Positions 25,331 to 34,573 of a stretch of 64,000 nucleotides of DNA are shown here, one piece after another. Within the stretch, counting starts at the first letter, position 1. Each line of letters starts with the position of its first letter. The notes under the pieces were generated by a model. The model was given only the letters and a program-made list of their open reading frames with translations, was not told the DNA's origin and did not search any database. The stretch spans positions 3,689,001 through 3,753,000 of the forward strand of contig NZ_LR027880.1 of NCBI RefSeq assembly GCF_900537995.1. The letters are read 5' to 3'. The stretch is from Roseburia intestinalis L1-82. GTDB taxonomy: Bacteria; Bacillota; Clostridia; Lachnospirales; Lachnospiraceae. Position numbers and translations under genes: made by a program.

Positions 25331-27067
25331 TTAAAGCATTTTATCGATCATCGCATGTACTGCTTTTGAAAGATCCGCTGATTTCTGATCTGCATCCGCA
25401 AGAGATGTTCCTTTTACACCCAGATAAAACTTCACTTTTGGCTCTGTACCAGATGGTCTTACACATACCCATGCACCATCTGTCATCTCATAGTAAAGAA
25501 CATTCGAAGCCGGCAGTCCGGTCGGTGTTACCTTGCCTGTTGCAAGATCTGTAACCGTGTCTTTCTTGTAATCACGGATTGCAGTTACTTTATAAGCGCC
25601 GATCTCCTGTGGTGCCTGATCACGCAGCGTATTCATGATCTCCTGGATCTTTGCAAGTCCCTCGATACCCTTTAAGGTGATAGATGTCACATCATCTTTG
25701 TAATAGCCGTATCTCTCATACATTGCAAGCATTGCATCCCACAGTGTCATATTCTTTGTCTTATAGTAAGCAGCTGCTTCGCAGAGTGTCATGGATGCAA
25801 CGATCGCATCTTTATCTCTCGCATAGGTTCCTGTCAGACAGCCGTAGCTCTCTTCCATACCAAACAGATAGGTTCCTTTTCCAGTCTTCTCGAACTCTAA
25901 GATCTTCTGTCCGATAAACTTAAATCCGGTCAGTACCTCTACCAGCTCGATTCCGTAATAGTCAGCGATCGCATCTGCCATATTCGTAGAAACAATGGAA
26001 CGGATAAATGCACCGTCAGCCGGCAGGCTTCCATCGCGCTCCTTACGCTGTCCAATCACATAATCACCGATCAGGCAGCCGGACATATTACCGGTTAAGC
26101 TGTGATATTCCCCTGTTTTGCTGTCCTTTACATACACGCCGAGACGGTCTGCATCCGGATCTGTTGCAAGGATCAGGTCTGCATCGACTTTTTTGCCGAG
26201 GGCAAGTCCAAGTTCAAATGCCTCTGCTGCTTCCGGGTTCGGGTAGCTTACGGTCGGGAAGTCTCCATCCGGCAGCTCCTGCTCCGGAACAACGTATACA
26301 TTTTTAAAACCAAGTTCTTTTAATACGCGGCGTACCGGAATATTTCCGGTTCCATGTAACGGTGTGTATACGATCTTTAACTCTCCGCCCACTTTATCAA
26401 TGCAGTCCTGATGCAGCACCAGTTTCTTTAACTCTGCAATATACGGATCGTCGATATCTGCGCCGATCACCTGATAGAGTCCTGCTGCCTTTGCCTCATC
26501 AAGCGGCATGGTCTTTACCGCTGCGTAATCAGTTACTTTTTTTACTTCATCCATGATTCCGGTATCATGTGGAGGTGTAATCTGTGCACCATCCTCCCAG
26601 TATACTTTATATCCATTGTATTCCGGCGGATTGTGGCTTGCGGTCACATTGATTCCGGCGATACATCCTAATTTACGCACTGCATAGGAAAGTTCCGGTG
26701 TCGGTCTTAAAGATTCAAATACATACGCTTTGATTCCGTTTGCTGCCAGACAGAGTGCCGCTTCATCTGCAAACTCCGGTGACATATGACGGGAATCATA
26801 GGCAATGGCAACACCGCGTTTCTGTCCGTTTACCCTGCTGATATAATTGGCAAGTCCCTGTGTAGCCTTGCGCACGGTATAAATGTTCATGCGGTTGGTT
26901 CCGGCTCCGATCACACCACGAAGTCCGGCTGTACCAAATTCCAGATCCATATAAAAACGGTCTTCGATCTCTTTTTCATTTCCCTCAATACTTTTCAGTT
27001 CATTTCTGGTATCCTCGTCAAAATAAGGATTGTTCAGCCAGCTCTCATAATTTTCTTTGTATCCCAT
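25331..27067 (-). CDS. Phosphoglucomutase/phosphomannomutase (PgcA-type)
   Basis: 578-aa alpha-D-phosphohexomutase that interconverts glucose-1-phosphate and glucose-6-phosphate, supplying GlgC and cell-envelope sugars. The phosphoserine loop is ITASHNPPEYNGYKVY (about 145-160), the metal-binding loop ATDPDADRLG (about 305-314), the sugar-binding GMEESYG, and the phosphate-binding RPSGTEPK near the C-terminus. Length matches Firmicute PgcA. RBS GGGAGG. It stands alone behind its own promoter. Confidence 0.93.
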   Translation of the reverse strand: MGYKENYESWLNNPYFDEDTRNELKSIEGNEKEIEDRFYMDLEFGTAGLRGVIGAGTNRMNIYTVRKATQGLANYISRVNGQKRGVAIAYDSRHMSPEFADEAALCLAANGIKAYVFESLRPTPELSYAVRKLGCIAGINVTASHNPPEYNGYKVYWEDGAQITPPHDTGIMDEVKKVTDYAAVKTMPLDEAKAAGLYQVIGADIDDPYIAELKKLVLHQDCIDKVGGELKIVYTPLHGTGNIPVRRVLKELGFKNVYVVPEQELPDGDFPTVSYPNPEAAEAFELGLALGKKVDADLILATDPDADRLGVYVKDSKTGEYHSLTGNMSGCLIGDYVIGQRKERDGSLPADGAFIRSIVSTNMADAIADYYGIELVEVLTGFKFIGQKILEFEKTGKGTYLFGMEESYGCLTGTYARDKDAIVASMTLCEAAAYYKTKNMTLWDAMLAMYERYGYYKDDVTSITLKGIEGLAKIQEIMNTLRDQAPQEIGAYKVTAIRDYKKDTVTDLATGKVTPTGLPASNVLYYEMTDGAWVCVRPSGTEPKVKFYLGVKGTSLADADQKSADLSKAVHAMIDKML

Positions 27068-27106
27068 TTTTCTTTCCTCCCATACTTACTTATGATTCTA
27101 TTTTTA

Positions 27107-27135
27107 TATTAGCGATAACGAACCTGTTTTTCAAG
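27107..27135 (-). promoter_or_regulatory. Probable promoter of the phosphoglucomutase gene
   Basis: Minus strand: -35 TTGAAA (27135-27130), 17-bp spacer, -10 TAATAT (27112-27107), about 40 bp upstream of the ATG. Confidence 0.6.
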
Positions 27136-27172
27136 TACTATTCCATGCTAAATTTGTACAATTCTGTCCTTT

Positions 27173-28597
27173 TTAGTTGCTGTTACCGGATAATGTTGAC
27201 AGAAGCTCTGACAATGTAGATAAATAGTCCGCACTGCTGCCTGTTGATGTTCCATCTCCGGTACTGTTTCCTGTATAAAGATCCGAAGATGTACCCGTGC
27301 CGGTTCCGCTTCCTGCTGCCGTGCCGGTCGATGTGTCAGTACCGCTTCCTGCAGTTGTTCCGGCTACTGTTCCGGTACTGCTTCCCGATGTTGTTCCACC
27401 GCTTTCGCCGGCCGTATGACTTCCTGCAAGACTTCCTGCAAGGCTTCCTGCCGCTCCCTCTGCCGAACTGTCCGCTTCATTTGCTGTTTCCGCAGTATTT
27501 TCTGTTTCCGTTTCCTCCGTGGTGCTGTCTGTTCCGGTGCCGTCACCCGACATTCCGACTACGATCGTTGCCTCCTCAGAATTAACAAATAATTTCTTAT
27601 TAAAGGTATCGTACCCTGGCGCCGTGACCGTAAGACTGTGCACTCCATACTGGATTGGAACCGCCTCTTCCGTATCAACAACCTTTCCATCGATCTGAAT
27701 GAGCGCATCCTCCACATCCACGGCAAATAAAATATTTCCAAACTTCGGTCCCGCGCCCTTTAAGGTATTAAGATCAAGTGTCTCTGTTCTTCCACTCTCG
27801 ATCGTAAGCTCCGTACTGCCGCCGTACCCATTATTTGCCACCGTCACAGTATAGGTGCCTGCCGGCAGCTCCATTGTCATATCTTTGGTCACTTCCGCAA
27901 AAATTTTGCTTCCGATCTGGATAAAGCTTCCCTCAAAAAGATCCGTATTGGTCAGAGCAAGCTCTCCATGTCCGGTCGTAACCACAATGGAAATCAGTTT
28001 TTTTCCTATACCGGTCACACGCAGTGTATCTAAATCAGTCAGATCAGACAACTGTTTTCTCAGGTCATCCTCACAGATATAAAGATCTGCATCATAGGAA
28101 TACCGCTCATCTCCAATCTTAAAAATACCACGGTCCATATCCACCGAATAACGCGATACATCCGGATATTCCCAGACGGCATCTGAAATCTGCACCTGTG
28201 TGACTTTTCCCTGGTCATCTTTTTCTCCCACCGTGATCACTCTGCCCGGCTCAAAATAAGACACTGCAGTGCGGTTTCCGTATTTATCGAGAAACCTGGT
28301 CGCAAGTGTGTAATAATACACATACTCTTTCCCGGATGCAATCTGCTCTAACGTCAGGCATTCCTCCTGCATGTCATTTGTTTTGATCAGAAACTGGTCA
28401 CTTCCGATCACAGCTTCATTTTTCTCAGTCGTCTCCGCCGACTCATCTGCATCATCCGACGTTTCTTCCGTTTTTGCATCTTTCTCCTGATCCGGATAAT
28501 AATAGCGTCCGGTCACGACCGTATTTTTCTTCCCACATCCGCCAAGCAGCATGACCATTGCTGTAAGCAGTAATATGATCTGATATTTTATCTTCAT
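27173..28597 (-). CDS. PEGA-domain lipoprotein with Ser/Thr/Gly-rich tail
   Basis: 474-aa exported lipoprotein of unknown function. The signal peptide MKIKYQIILLLTAMVMLLGG is followed by the lipobox Cys. An Asp/Glu-rich linker (30-65) leads to a mixed beta region, then to two PEGA-like beta repeats; the clearer one includes VEDALIQIDGKVVDTEEAV and GVHSLTVTAPGYDTF. The last 110 residues are low-complexity SGT/GTG repeats, probably a flexible surface or wall-spanning segment. Last gene of the GGDEF-cca-cotS-like group. RBS AGGAGAC. Confidence 0.75.
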   Translation of the reverse strand: MKIKYQIILLLTAMVMLLGGCGKKNTVVTGRYYYPDQEKDAKTEETSDDADESAETTEKNEAVIGSDQFLIKTNDMQEECLTLEQIASGKEYVYYYTLATRFLDKYGNRTAVSYFEPGRVITVGEKDDQGKVTQVQISDAVWEYPDVSRYSVDMDRGIFKIGDERYSYDADLYICEDDLRKQLSDLTDLDTLRVTGIGKKLISIVVTTGHGELALTNTDLFEGSFIQIGSKIFAEVTKDMTMELPAGTYTVTVANNGYGGSTELTIESGRTETLDLNTLKGAGPKFGNILFAVDVEDALIQIDGKVVDTEEAVPIQYGVHSLTVTAPGYDTFNKKLFVNSEEATIVVGMSGDGTGTDSTTEETETENTAETANEADSSAEGAAGSLAGSLAGSHTAGESGGTTSGSSTGTVAGTTAGSGTDTSTGTAAGSGTGTGTSSDLYTGNSTGDGTSTGSSADYLSTLSELLSTLSGNSN

Positions 28598-28663
28598 GTA
28601 TTCTCCTGTCTCCTACTGTAGCTTTGAACAATTTTTTACTCACCTGATTATACCGCAAACTGT

Positions 28664-29716
28664 CTATACGGTAAAGTGAAAGAGCATCTGTAAAAACTGC
28701 TCCCTTGCGTCCTCCTGTGCAACGACTTTTTCCAGTTTTTCTATATTTCTTCCCGACAGCCACGCCTTGTGTGAATTATAATAACGGTTGGCGATCTTCC
28801 AGAATTTTTCCGGGTATGCAAGATACACATACAGATATTTCAGTTCCTCCGGCGACAGTTTTCTGACCCGGTCATATCCGCGGATCAGATCCATGCCAAG
28901 CCCGGCATTCCAGTTATTTTTTTCCATCATTTTCCGGATAAAGTTGGCAAGATCCCCGACGCTCTCCTGATACAGGAAATTTTCAAAATGGACAACCGCG
29001 ATCCCTTCCCGTGAAAAAATGACATTGTGCTGGTTATAGTCCCCATGGCAGAATCCGATCAGCTGTTCCTGGATTCCCAGATCTTTTAAAATATCCGTCG
29101 TCTCCTGTGCTTTTTTCACATACTCCGGATACCAGACCGCAAACATCATCTCAAAATCATTCTTTTTCTTTTTTGCACGGATATAATTTCTGACTTTGTT
29201 CAATTCCCGGTTTCTTTTTTCATAGAGAAGAAGCAGATTATTCTGCCCTGACTTTAAAAACTCCGGCACACTGCCCTCATAATTCTGCGCAGACTGGTGA
29301 AGCAATGCAAGTTCTCTTACTGCAGAAAGCATATCCGCCCTGTTTTTCGTGTCACATTCCGCCCCCGGAAATGCCTGATATAATATGTATTTTGTTTCCT
29401 CCTCGTTCACGGAAAACGGCTCACCCTCTTTTGTCCGCATTACCGTCTCCACCGTTCTTCCCTGTCCACTCAGATGATCCAGCATATCCGCTAAAAACCC
29501 GGCCCGCTCCTTTGATCCTCTGTATTCCCGCAAAATTTTCGGTCCCTGCTCTGTATCACACTGATAGCTGTCCCGTCCTCTTGAGATGGACTTTACTTCC
29601 AGTTCGTATTGTTCTAATATCTGTTCCGGTCGATTATACAAAAAAACGCCCCCCATATGATTGATTACGGTCTTACCCCGTGTCTCTTCATCATATGAGA
29701 GGGTTTGTTTATTCAT
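28664..29716 (-). CDS. CotS-family spore coat-associated kinase-like protein
   Basis: 350-aa protein with an aminoglycoside phosphotransferase/CotS kinase fold. The N-lobe is weak; the catalytic loop GFCHGDYNQHNVIF (about 227-240) is intact. The following metal-binding segment reads VVHFENF where relatives have an Asp (IDFD-like), so the magnesium ligand seems lost. It may be a pseudokinase or bind ligand without phosphoryl transfer. Spore-coat relatives CotS/CotI suggest a sporulation role. Its first 8 bp overlap the end of cca. Confidence 0.75.
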   Translation of the reverse strand: MNKQTLSYDEETRGKTVINHMGGVFLYNRPEQILEQYELEVKSISRGRDSYQCDTEQGPKILREYRGSKERAGFLADMLDHLSGQGRTVETVMRTKEGEPFSVNEEETKYILYQAFPGAECDTKNRADMLSAVRELALLHQSAQNYEGSVPEFLKSGQNNLLLLYEKRNRELNKVRNYIRAKKKKNDFEMMFAVWYPEYVKKAQETTDILKDLGIQEQLIGFCHGDYNQHNVIFSREGIAVVHFENFLYQESVGDLANFIRKMMEKNNWNAGLGMDLIRGYDRVRKLSPEELKYLYVYLAYPEKFWKIANRYYNSHKAWLSGRNIEKLEKVVAQEDAREQFLQMLFHFTV

Positions 29717-31049
29717 GACTACAGATTCGCTCTAACAGCAGTTCCCTGTTATTCAGTTCTGGATCATCAAGCACCAGTTCTAAAAGACTTTTTAATGTCT
29801 CCCCGATCTCTTTTCCGGGTTTCATCCCGGCAGCGATCAGATCACTTCCATTTACAGCTAAATCCCGTATTGTAAGACACTGATTCTTCTCTAAAATTTC
29901 CCGGTATAACGCCTCATAGCCATCTACATAAGAGAGTTTTTCTTCTCTCTGGTATTCACTCTGTGCCAGAATATCCGCACGTTTCACTGCAAATAATGCA
30001 GGATACTGTTCCACTCCGATCCTGCTTACCGCCCTTCTTACGTTTTTCTCGGAAAGCGGCGGATTGTCATCATGCCAGCACACCAGCCGGCACACCTTAT
30101 CGGTCGTGTCATTGTCAAACTTTAACCGGCGAAGGATCTTTCTTGCCATCTCACTGCCTTCTTTGGGATGTCCGTAAAAATGGTCATTGCCGGAAACATC
30201 CGTGGTTCTGCACACAGGTTTTGCCACATCATGTAACAGCATGGTAAGGCGCAGTACCTTATCTCCCACAATATGTTCCAGCGCTGCCACCGTGTGCTCC
30301 CCGACCGAATAACAATGATGCTTTGTATTCTGCGGTGTCGCCATCATACGGTCAAACTCCGGCAGAAACACTGCCGTAAGTCCTGTTTCCCATGCAGTCC
30401 TGATTTCTCCCGGATGTGCGGATGTAATTAATTTTACCAGTTCAGTCTGTATCCGCTCCGCACTGACTTTTGCAATATTAGGCGCAAGTTTTACCATCGC
30501 TTCTTTTGTCTCTGCCTCGATGTCGAACCCAAGCTGCGCCGCAAAACGCACGGCGCGAAGCATCCGCAGTGCATCCTCGGAAAAACGTTCCATGGCACAT
30601 CCCACACAGCGGATCACGCCGCGCTCTAAATCACCCACACCGTCAAACGCGTCGATCAGGCCGTTTTTGTCATTGTACGCCATGGCGTTGATCGTGAAAT
30701 CACGCCTTTTTAAATCCTCTAACAGACTCGCGGTAAACTGTACATTTTTCGGATGTCTCGCATCCTCATATTCCCCGTCGATCCGGTAGGTCGTCACCTC
30801 AAATCCCTCATGTTCCACCATCACAGTCACGGTTCCGTGCTGGATCCCGGTGTCAATGGTATGAATGTTCTTTTCGGCAAATATTTCTTTGACCTGCTCC
30901 GGTTTTGCCTGCGTCGTGATGTCCCAGTCGCCCGGTGTGCGGTGTAACATGGTATCACGCACACATCCGCCGACTGCATATGCCTCATACCCGTGTGTTT
31001 CCAATGTTTCTATGATAAATTTTACTTTTTCCGGCAAAACGATTTTCAT
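29709..31049 (-). CDS. cca: CCA tRNA nucleotidyltransferase
   Basis: 446-aa class II nucleotidyltransferase that adds or repairs the 3' CCA of tRNA; needed here because the two tRNA genes in the window do not encode CCA. Head domain YAVGGCVRDTMLHRTPGDWDI contains the GGxVRD and DxD motifs, and RRDFTINAMAY follows. A C-terminal HD domain is visible (LLHDVAKPVC, then WHDDNPP). The start ATG overlaps the stop of the GGDEF gene (ATGA). Confidence 0.94.
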   Translation of the reverse strand: MKIVLPEKVKFIIETLETHGYEAYAVGGCVRDTMLHRTPGDWDITTQAKPEQVKEIFAEKNIHTIDTGIQHGTVTVMVEHEGFEVTTYRIDGEYEDARHPKNVQFTASLLEDLKRRDFTINAMAYNDKNGLIDAFDGVGDLERGVIRCVGCAMERFSEDALRMLRAVRFAAQLGFDIEAETKEAMVKLAPNIAKVSAERIQTELVKLITSAHPGEIRTAWETGLTAVFLPEFDRMMATPQNTKHHCYSVGEHTVAALEHIVGDKVLRLTMLLHDVAKPVCRTTDVSGNDHFYGHPKEGSEMARKILRRLKFDNDTTDKVCRLVCWHDDNPPLSEKNVRRAVSRIGVEQYPALFAVKRADILAQSEYQREEKLSYVDGYEALYREILEKNQCLTIRDLAVNGSDLIAAGMKPGKEIGETLKSLLELVLDDPELNNRELLLERICSHE

Positions 31050-34000
31050 ATACGGTAAGTTCCCTTTTTCGTTGTCTTGATCGAATAGAGCAGATCATCC
31101 GCCCTCTTGATCATCTGGTTGATTTCTTCCTCGCCATGAATGTCTTCTGCCAACACGATTCCAATGGAGCAGGAAATGCGCTGCTCTTTCCGGATGGAAA
31201 TCTGTTTTTTCAGTTTCTCAGAAATCGCTTTTTCAAAACCGTCCGCCTGATCGATCTTCTGATAGATCTGCTTTGCCGTTTCCTTCAGCCTTTCTTTATC
31301 CGCGGTGAAAAATACAATAATGTATTCATCTCCACCATAGCGGCAGACAAATCCCTGTTTTTCACACAGACCGGAAAAAATATCTGCCATTTCCTTTAAA
31401 ACCAGGTCGCCGACATCATGACCGTAAGTATCATTATAATGCTTAAAATTATCGAGATCAATAAACATCAGACCCAGTTCCGGTTTCCGTTTTCCACCCG
31501 AAAATTCATCTATCAGATCTTTGATCCTACGGTAAAAACCTTCCCTGTTGTAAATTCCGGTGAGCTGGTCAGTGACTGCTGCGAGGTAAAGTTTATTGTT
31601 CATCTCGTATATTTTATCATATGCGTCCAGACGGTTCAAAGAATATTTTACCTCGCGGAATAAAAGCTGATACATATTTAAATCATCTTCATCGAGCATA
31701 TACCGGTTTACGGAAGAATGCCAGTTATCCTTCATCCTCACATAGGTGATCAGAAAACTTTCGAGTTTTGCATTGTTAAAATACGGCACCGCCACCAAAG
31801 AGCACACGTCATCCTCACCAAACAATGCCGTGATATCCTGGTGTTCGTTATAGTTGCTGCTGATCTTTGAGATCGCGTAGCCTCCCGGATTCCGCTTTAA
31901 AGATGCGATGATCCTGCCCGTCCGCTCCTCGTTTAAATCGATCCCGGTATTATTGTATAATACCTGCGTCTGTCTCTCCATACAGCGCGCATACACCGCA
32001 CAGTCCACATTAAAGTGATTTAAAAATGTTTTCATGACCGCATCGATCATTTCCTCTGCACAGACCCCGGTCACATCAATCAGTTTCTGCCAGGTCGAAA
32101 TAAAATCCAGCTGGTGTTTCTTGCTCTTATAGGCTAATACCATGCTCTCCTGCCAGAGCAGTACGTCTAATTCCTGTTCGGAAACATCCTGCTGCCCGTC
32201 CGCCTCATCCACCGGCGGCAGTGTATCCATCATTTTTTTCGCCAGTTTTCCATAGGTACTGAAATGCTGCCTTTCGTATTCTTCTAACGTTTTTTTCTGC
32301 TTCTCATAACCTTTCTGATTTTCGAGACATTTGAAACATTCCATCCGCTTTTGCTGGAAAAGTGCATAGCTGAAAAACTGATTTCCCTCGGATCGGCTCA
32401 GATAATCCTCCGCTTTCTCATAATCTGCGTCTGCCTTTTTATACTCTCCATCGTGTACAGCAAGAAGTCCGCGGGAGAATGTATACAAAAACATGTCATC
32501 ATCGACCTTTGCATAATCGTGGACTGTTCCAAACCTATCCCCCATCTTTTCTTTTTCTATAACGTAATTTAAAAACTGCCTGCAGTTGTTTAAATAACGT
32601 TCACAGTTAAACCGGTTACCCTCTAAGATCGACACAAGAGCGAGCAGTCCATATAATTTGGATAGATTGCAGACTCTTAAGCTGTTTAAATGCAGACGCT
32701 CCACCGCTTTCATGCACTGTGTCAGATAAAACTCCGCCTTTTCATATTGTCCACACATAATGCAGTTTAAAGACATGTTATACTGCACTTCCGCAATATC
32801 TTCCGGTTCCCTCAGATGATAAAACAGACGGATTGCATGCCTGTAATAAGCCATCGCGCGCTCATTTTCACCGATCGCACATAAGTTATATGCAATCCCC
32901 GAATAAATACGCCCTGCCTGGATTGATCTTTTATCTTTCAGTGCCTCATAAGTCCTCACCGAATAAAGCAGAGATATCTCATACATACCGTTTGTCGATG
33001 ACAGCATAATATTTTTCTGGTATGCCATATTGATCAGATACTCATTTCCAAGTTTTTTTGCTATGCGGATTCCCCTGCTGAAATAAATCAGAAACTCCTC
33101 GGACTGGTTTGCTTTTTTCACGATCTCCGGCTTGTTATCGTACGCATAAATATATACATGTGCCAGGTGATTGCGATAGTTGTAACGGATCAGATTCTGG
33201 ATCAGGCTTTCCTTTATCTTTACATCCTGTGCACAGAAAAAGATGTTATACCAGCCGGACATCTGGATCTTTGCCTCCAACAGTTCGGATAAAAACATCC
33301 GGTAATCATCGGACATTTTCCCGGCGATGCGGTATGTTTCTCCTGCCATCTCCAAAGCCTCTTTTAATTTTCCCTGGTACATATATGCGGTCGCGATCAG
33401 ATAATCCTGCTCATATGCACACTCCTCTTCCTTTCCGGCAAGATGGATTTTTTCCAGATCCTCGCAGATTTCAAGCGCTTTTGGAATATCCTGTCTTAAA
33501 ATCGATACTTTGACAAATAAGAGCCACATGCGAAAACGCGCGGCATCATCCACTAAAAGATTATCAAATTTTATCTTTCGATCAATGGTTTCTAAATAAT
33601 ATGCCGCCTGGTCAAAATCAAGAAATTCGACCATATTCTGCAGTTTCCGGTACACTTTTTCACTTCCATAGTCAACGTATTTTTCGTCATCTATGGTTTC
33701 TTCTTTTTTTCTGCCGGAATTTCCAATATGATAAATCTTACTGCCATCATCTAATGTCTCATACAGCATTTCCCAGTCCGGCACCAGAAATTCCGGCATT
33801 GCCTGGATATCACTCACGCCAAGCACAAGACCGATATTGCAGTTTTCACATTTCAAAAAGCGCGCCGTAAGCTGCATGGTACTTTTAGAAGCCAGCTGAA
33901 AACGGTTCAAAACAAACAGAACCGGATGCCTGTCAGCAATGGCACACAGCATGCGCTCAAGTGCCGCCAACATGCGTTCCTGCTCATATGCCACCTCATC

Positions 34001-34357
34001 AAGCAAAATGATCTCCTCCCGCCCTGTATTATCCTGATTAAAATAACCAAGCAAAACCGGCCGGTGCAGATAATACACATCGCACGTTTCCATAAATTCT
34101 TCAAACGTTCCCGTCATATACCGCCTGAACCCATCACAGATCATGGTAAGATACGGCTCATACGCACAGGTAATCTCCCCCGTTTCAAATTCATGTACCT
34201 GTACGAAAATGTCTTCATTTTTCTCAAGCTGCTTTGTATCATTTAAGTTTTCTACGGAAAATTGTCCACTGTATCTGACTAAAAGATGGTTCTTTTCCAC
34301 AGTTCCCAAACCGGCTGCTACCTGTTCTATCGCACCATCATAATATTTTTCTATCAT
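31046..34357 (-). CDS. Large multidomain diguanylate cyclase (NTPase-like, TPR, GAF-like, GGDEF)
   Basis: 1103-aa cytoplasmic protein. Residues 1-210 look like a worn-down AAA/STAND-type ATPase: IILLDEVAYEQERM and HPVLFVLNRFQLASKS resemble Walker B and sensor segments, but no intact P-loop is seen. Residues 230-720 are helical TPR-like repeats. A GAF-like region (about 740-900) precedes the cyclase domain, with LTGIYNREGFYRR, MFIDLDNFKHYND and the active site YGGDEYI (GGDEY at 1008). No RxxD inhibitory site is seen. It probably makes cyclic-di-GMP in response to a protein or small ligand. It begins the run GGDEF-cca-cotS-like, with ATGA overlaps. Confidence 0.88.
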   Translation of the reverse strand: MIEKYYDGAIEQVAAGLGTVEKNHLLVRYSGQFSVENLNDTKQLEKNEDIFVQVHEFETGEITCAYEPYLTMICDGFRRYMTGTFEEFMETCDVYYLHRPVLLGYFNQDNTGREEIILLDEVAYEQERMLAALERMLCAIADRHPVLFVLNRFQLASKSTMQLTARFLKCENCNIGLVLGVSDIQAMPEFLVPDWEMLYETLDDGSKIYHIGNSGRKKEETIDDEKYVDYGSEKVYRKLQNMVEFLDFDQAAYYLETIDRKIKFDNLLVDDAARFRMWLLFVKVSILRQDIPKALEICEDLEKIHLAGKEEECAYEQDYLIATAYMYQGKLKEALEMAGETYRIAGKMSDDYRMFLSELLEAKIQMSGWYNIFFCAQDVKIKESLIQNLIRYNYRNHLAHVYIYAYDNKPEIVKKANQSEEFLIYFSRGIRIAKKLGNEYLINMAYQKNIMLSSTNGMYEISLLYSVRTYEALKDKRSIQAGRIYSGIAYNLCAIGENERAMAYYRHAIRLFYHLREPEDIAEVQYNMSLNCIMCGQYEKAEFYLTQCMKAVERLHLNSLRVCNLSKLYGLLALVSILEGNRFNCERYLNNCRQFLNYVIEKEKMGDRFGTVHDYAKVDDDMFLYTFSRGLLAVHDGEYKKADADYEKAEDYLSRSEGNQFFSYALFQQKRMECFKCLENQKGYEKQKKTLEEYERQHFSTYGKLAKKMMDTLPPVDEADGQQDVSEQELDVLLWQESMVLAYKSKKHQLDFISTWQKLIDVTGVCAEEMIDAVMKTFLNHFNVDCAVYARCMERQTQVLYNNTGIDLNEERTGRIIASLKRNPGGYAISKISSNYNEHQDITALFGEDDVCSLVAVPYFNNAKLESFLITYVRMKDNWHSSVNRYMLDEDDLNMYQLLFREVKYSLNRLDAYDKIYEMNNKLYLAAVTDQLTGIYNREGFYRRIKDLIDEFSGGKRKPELGLMFIDLDNFKHYNDTYGHDVGDLVLKEMADIFSGLCEKQGFVCRYGGDEYIIVFFTADKERLKETAKQIYQKIDQADGFEKAISEKLKKQISIRKEQRISCSIGIVLAEDIHGEEEINQMIKRADDLLYSIKTTKKGTYRI

Positions 34358-34456
34358 CTTCTCCTGCCCCCTGGAAAAATAATATTTTGTGTTACATGTA
34401 CTTTTTCTGTCCTGTAATTCATCGTAGAAACGCTACCGGAATCGTTTTCATATTAT

Positions 34457-34530
34457 GTAAAAAGGAAACAGAACCTTGTGATCCGTGAAACCTGGCTGTG
34501 TTCCCCGGATCATTTTCCAGTTCTGTTTTC
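34457..34530 (-). terminator. Terminator of proS
   Basis: On the minus strand an outer stem GAAAACAGAAC/GTTCTGTTTC (34530-34520 and 34474-34465) encloses an inner stem TGATCCG/CGGATCA (34512-34506 and 34485-34479). A TCCTTTTT tract follows. It lies 45-110 bp beyond the proS stop; the rest of 34358-34573 holds nothing else I can identify. Confidence 0.75.
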
Positions 34531-34573
34531 ATTCAAAGTAATCCATCTGTTTTCAAACAGACTATTAATTATC

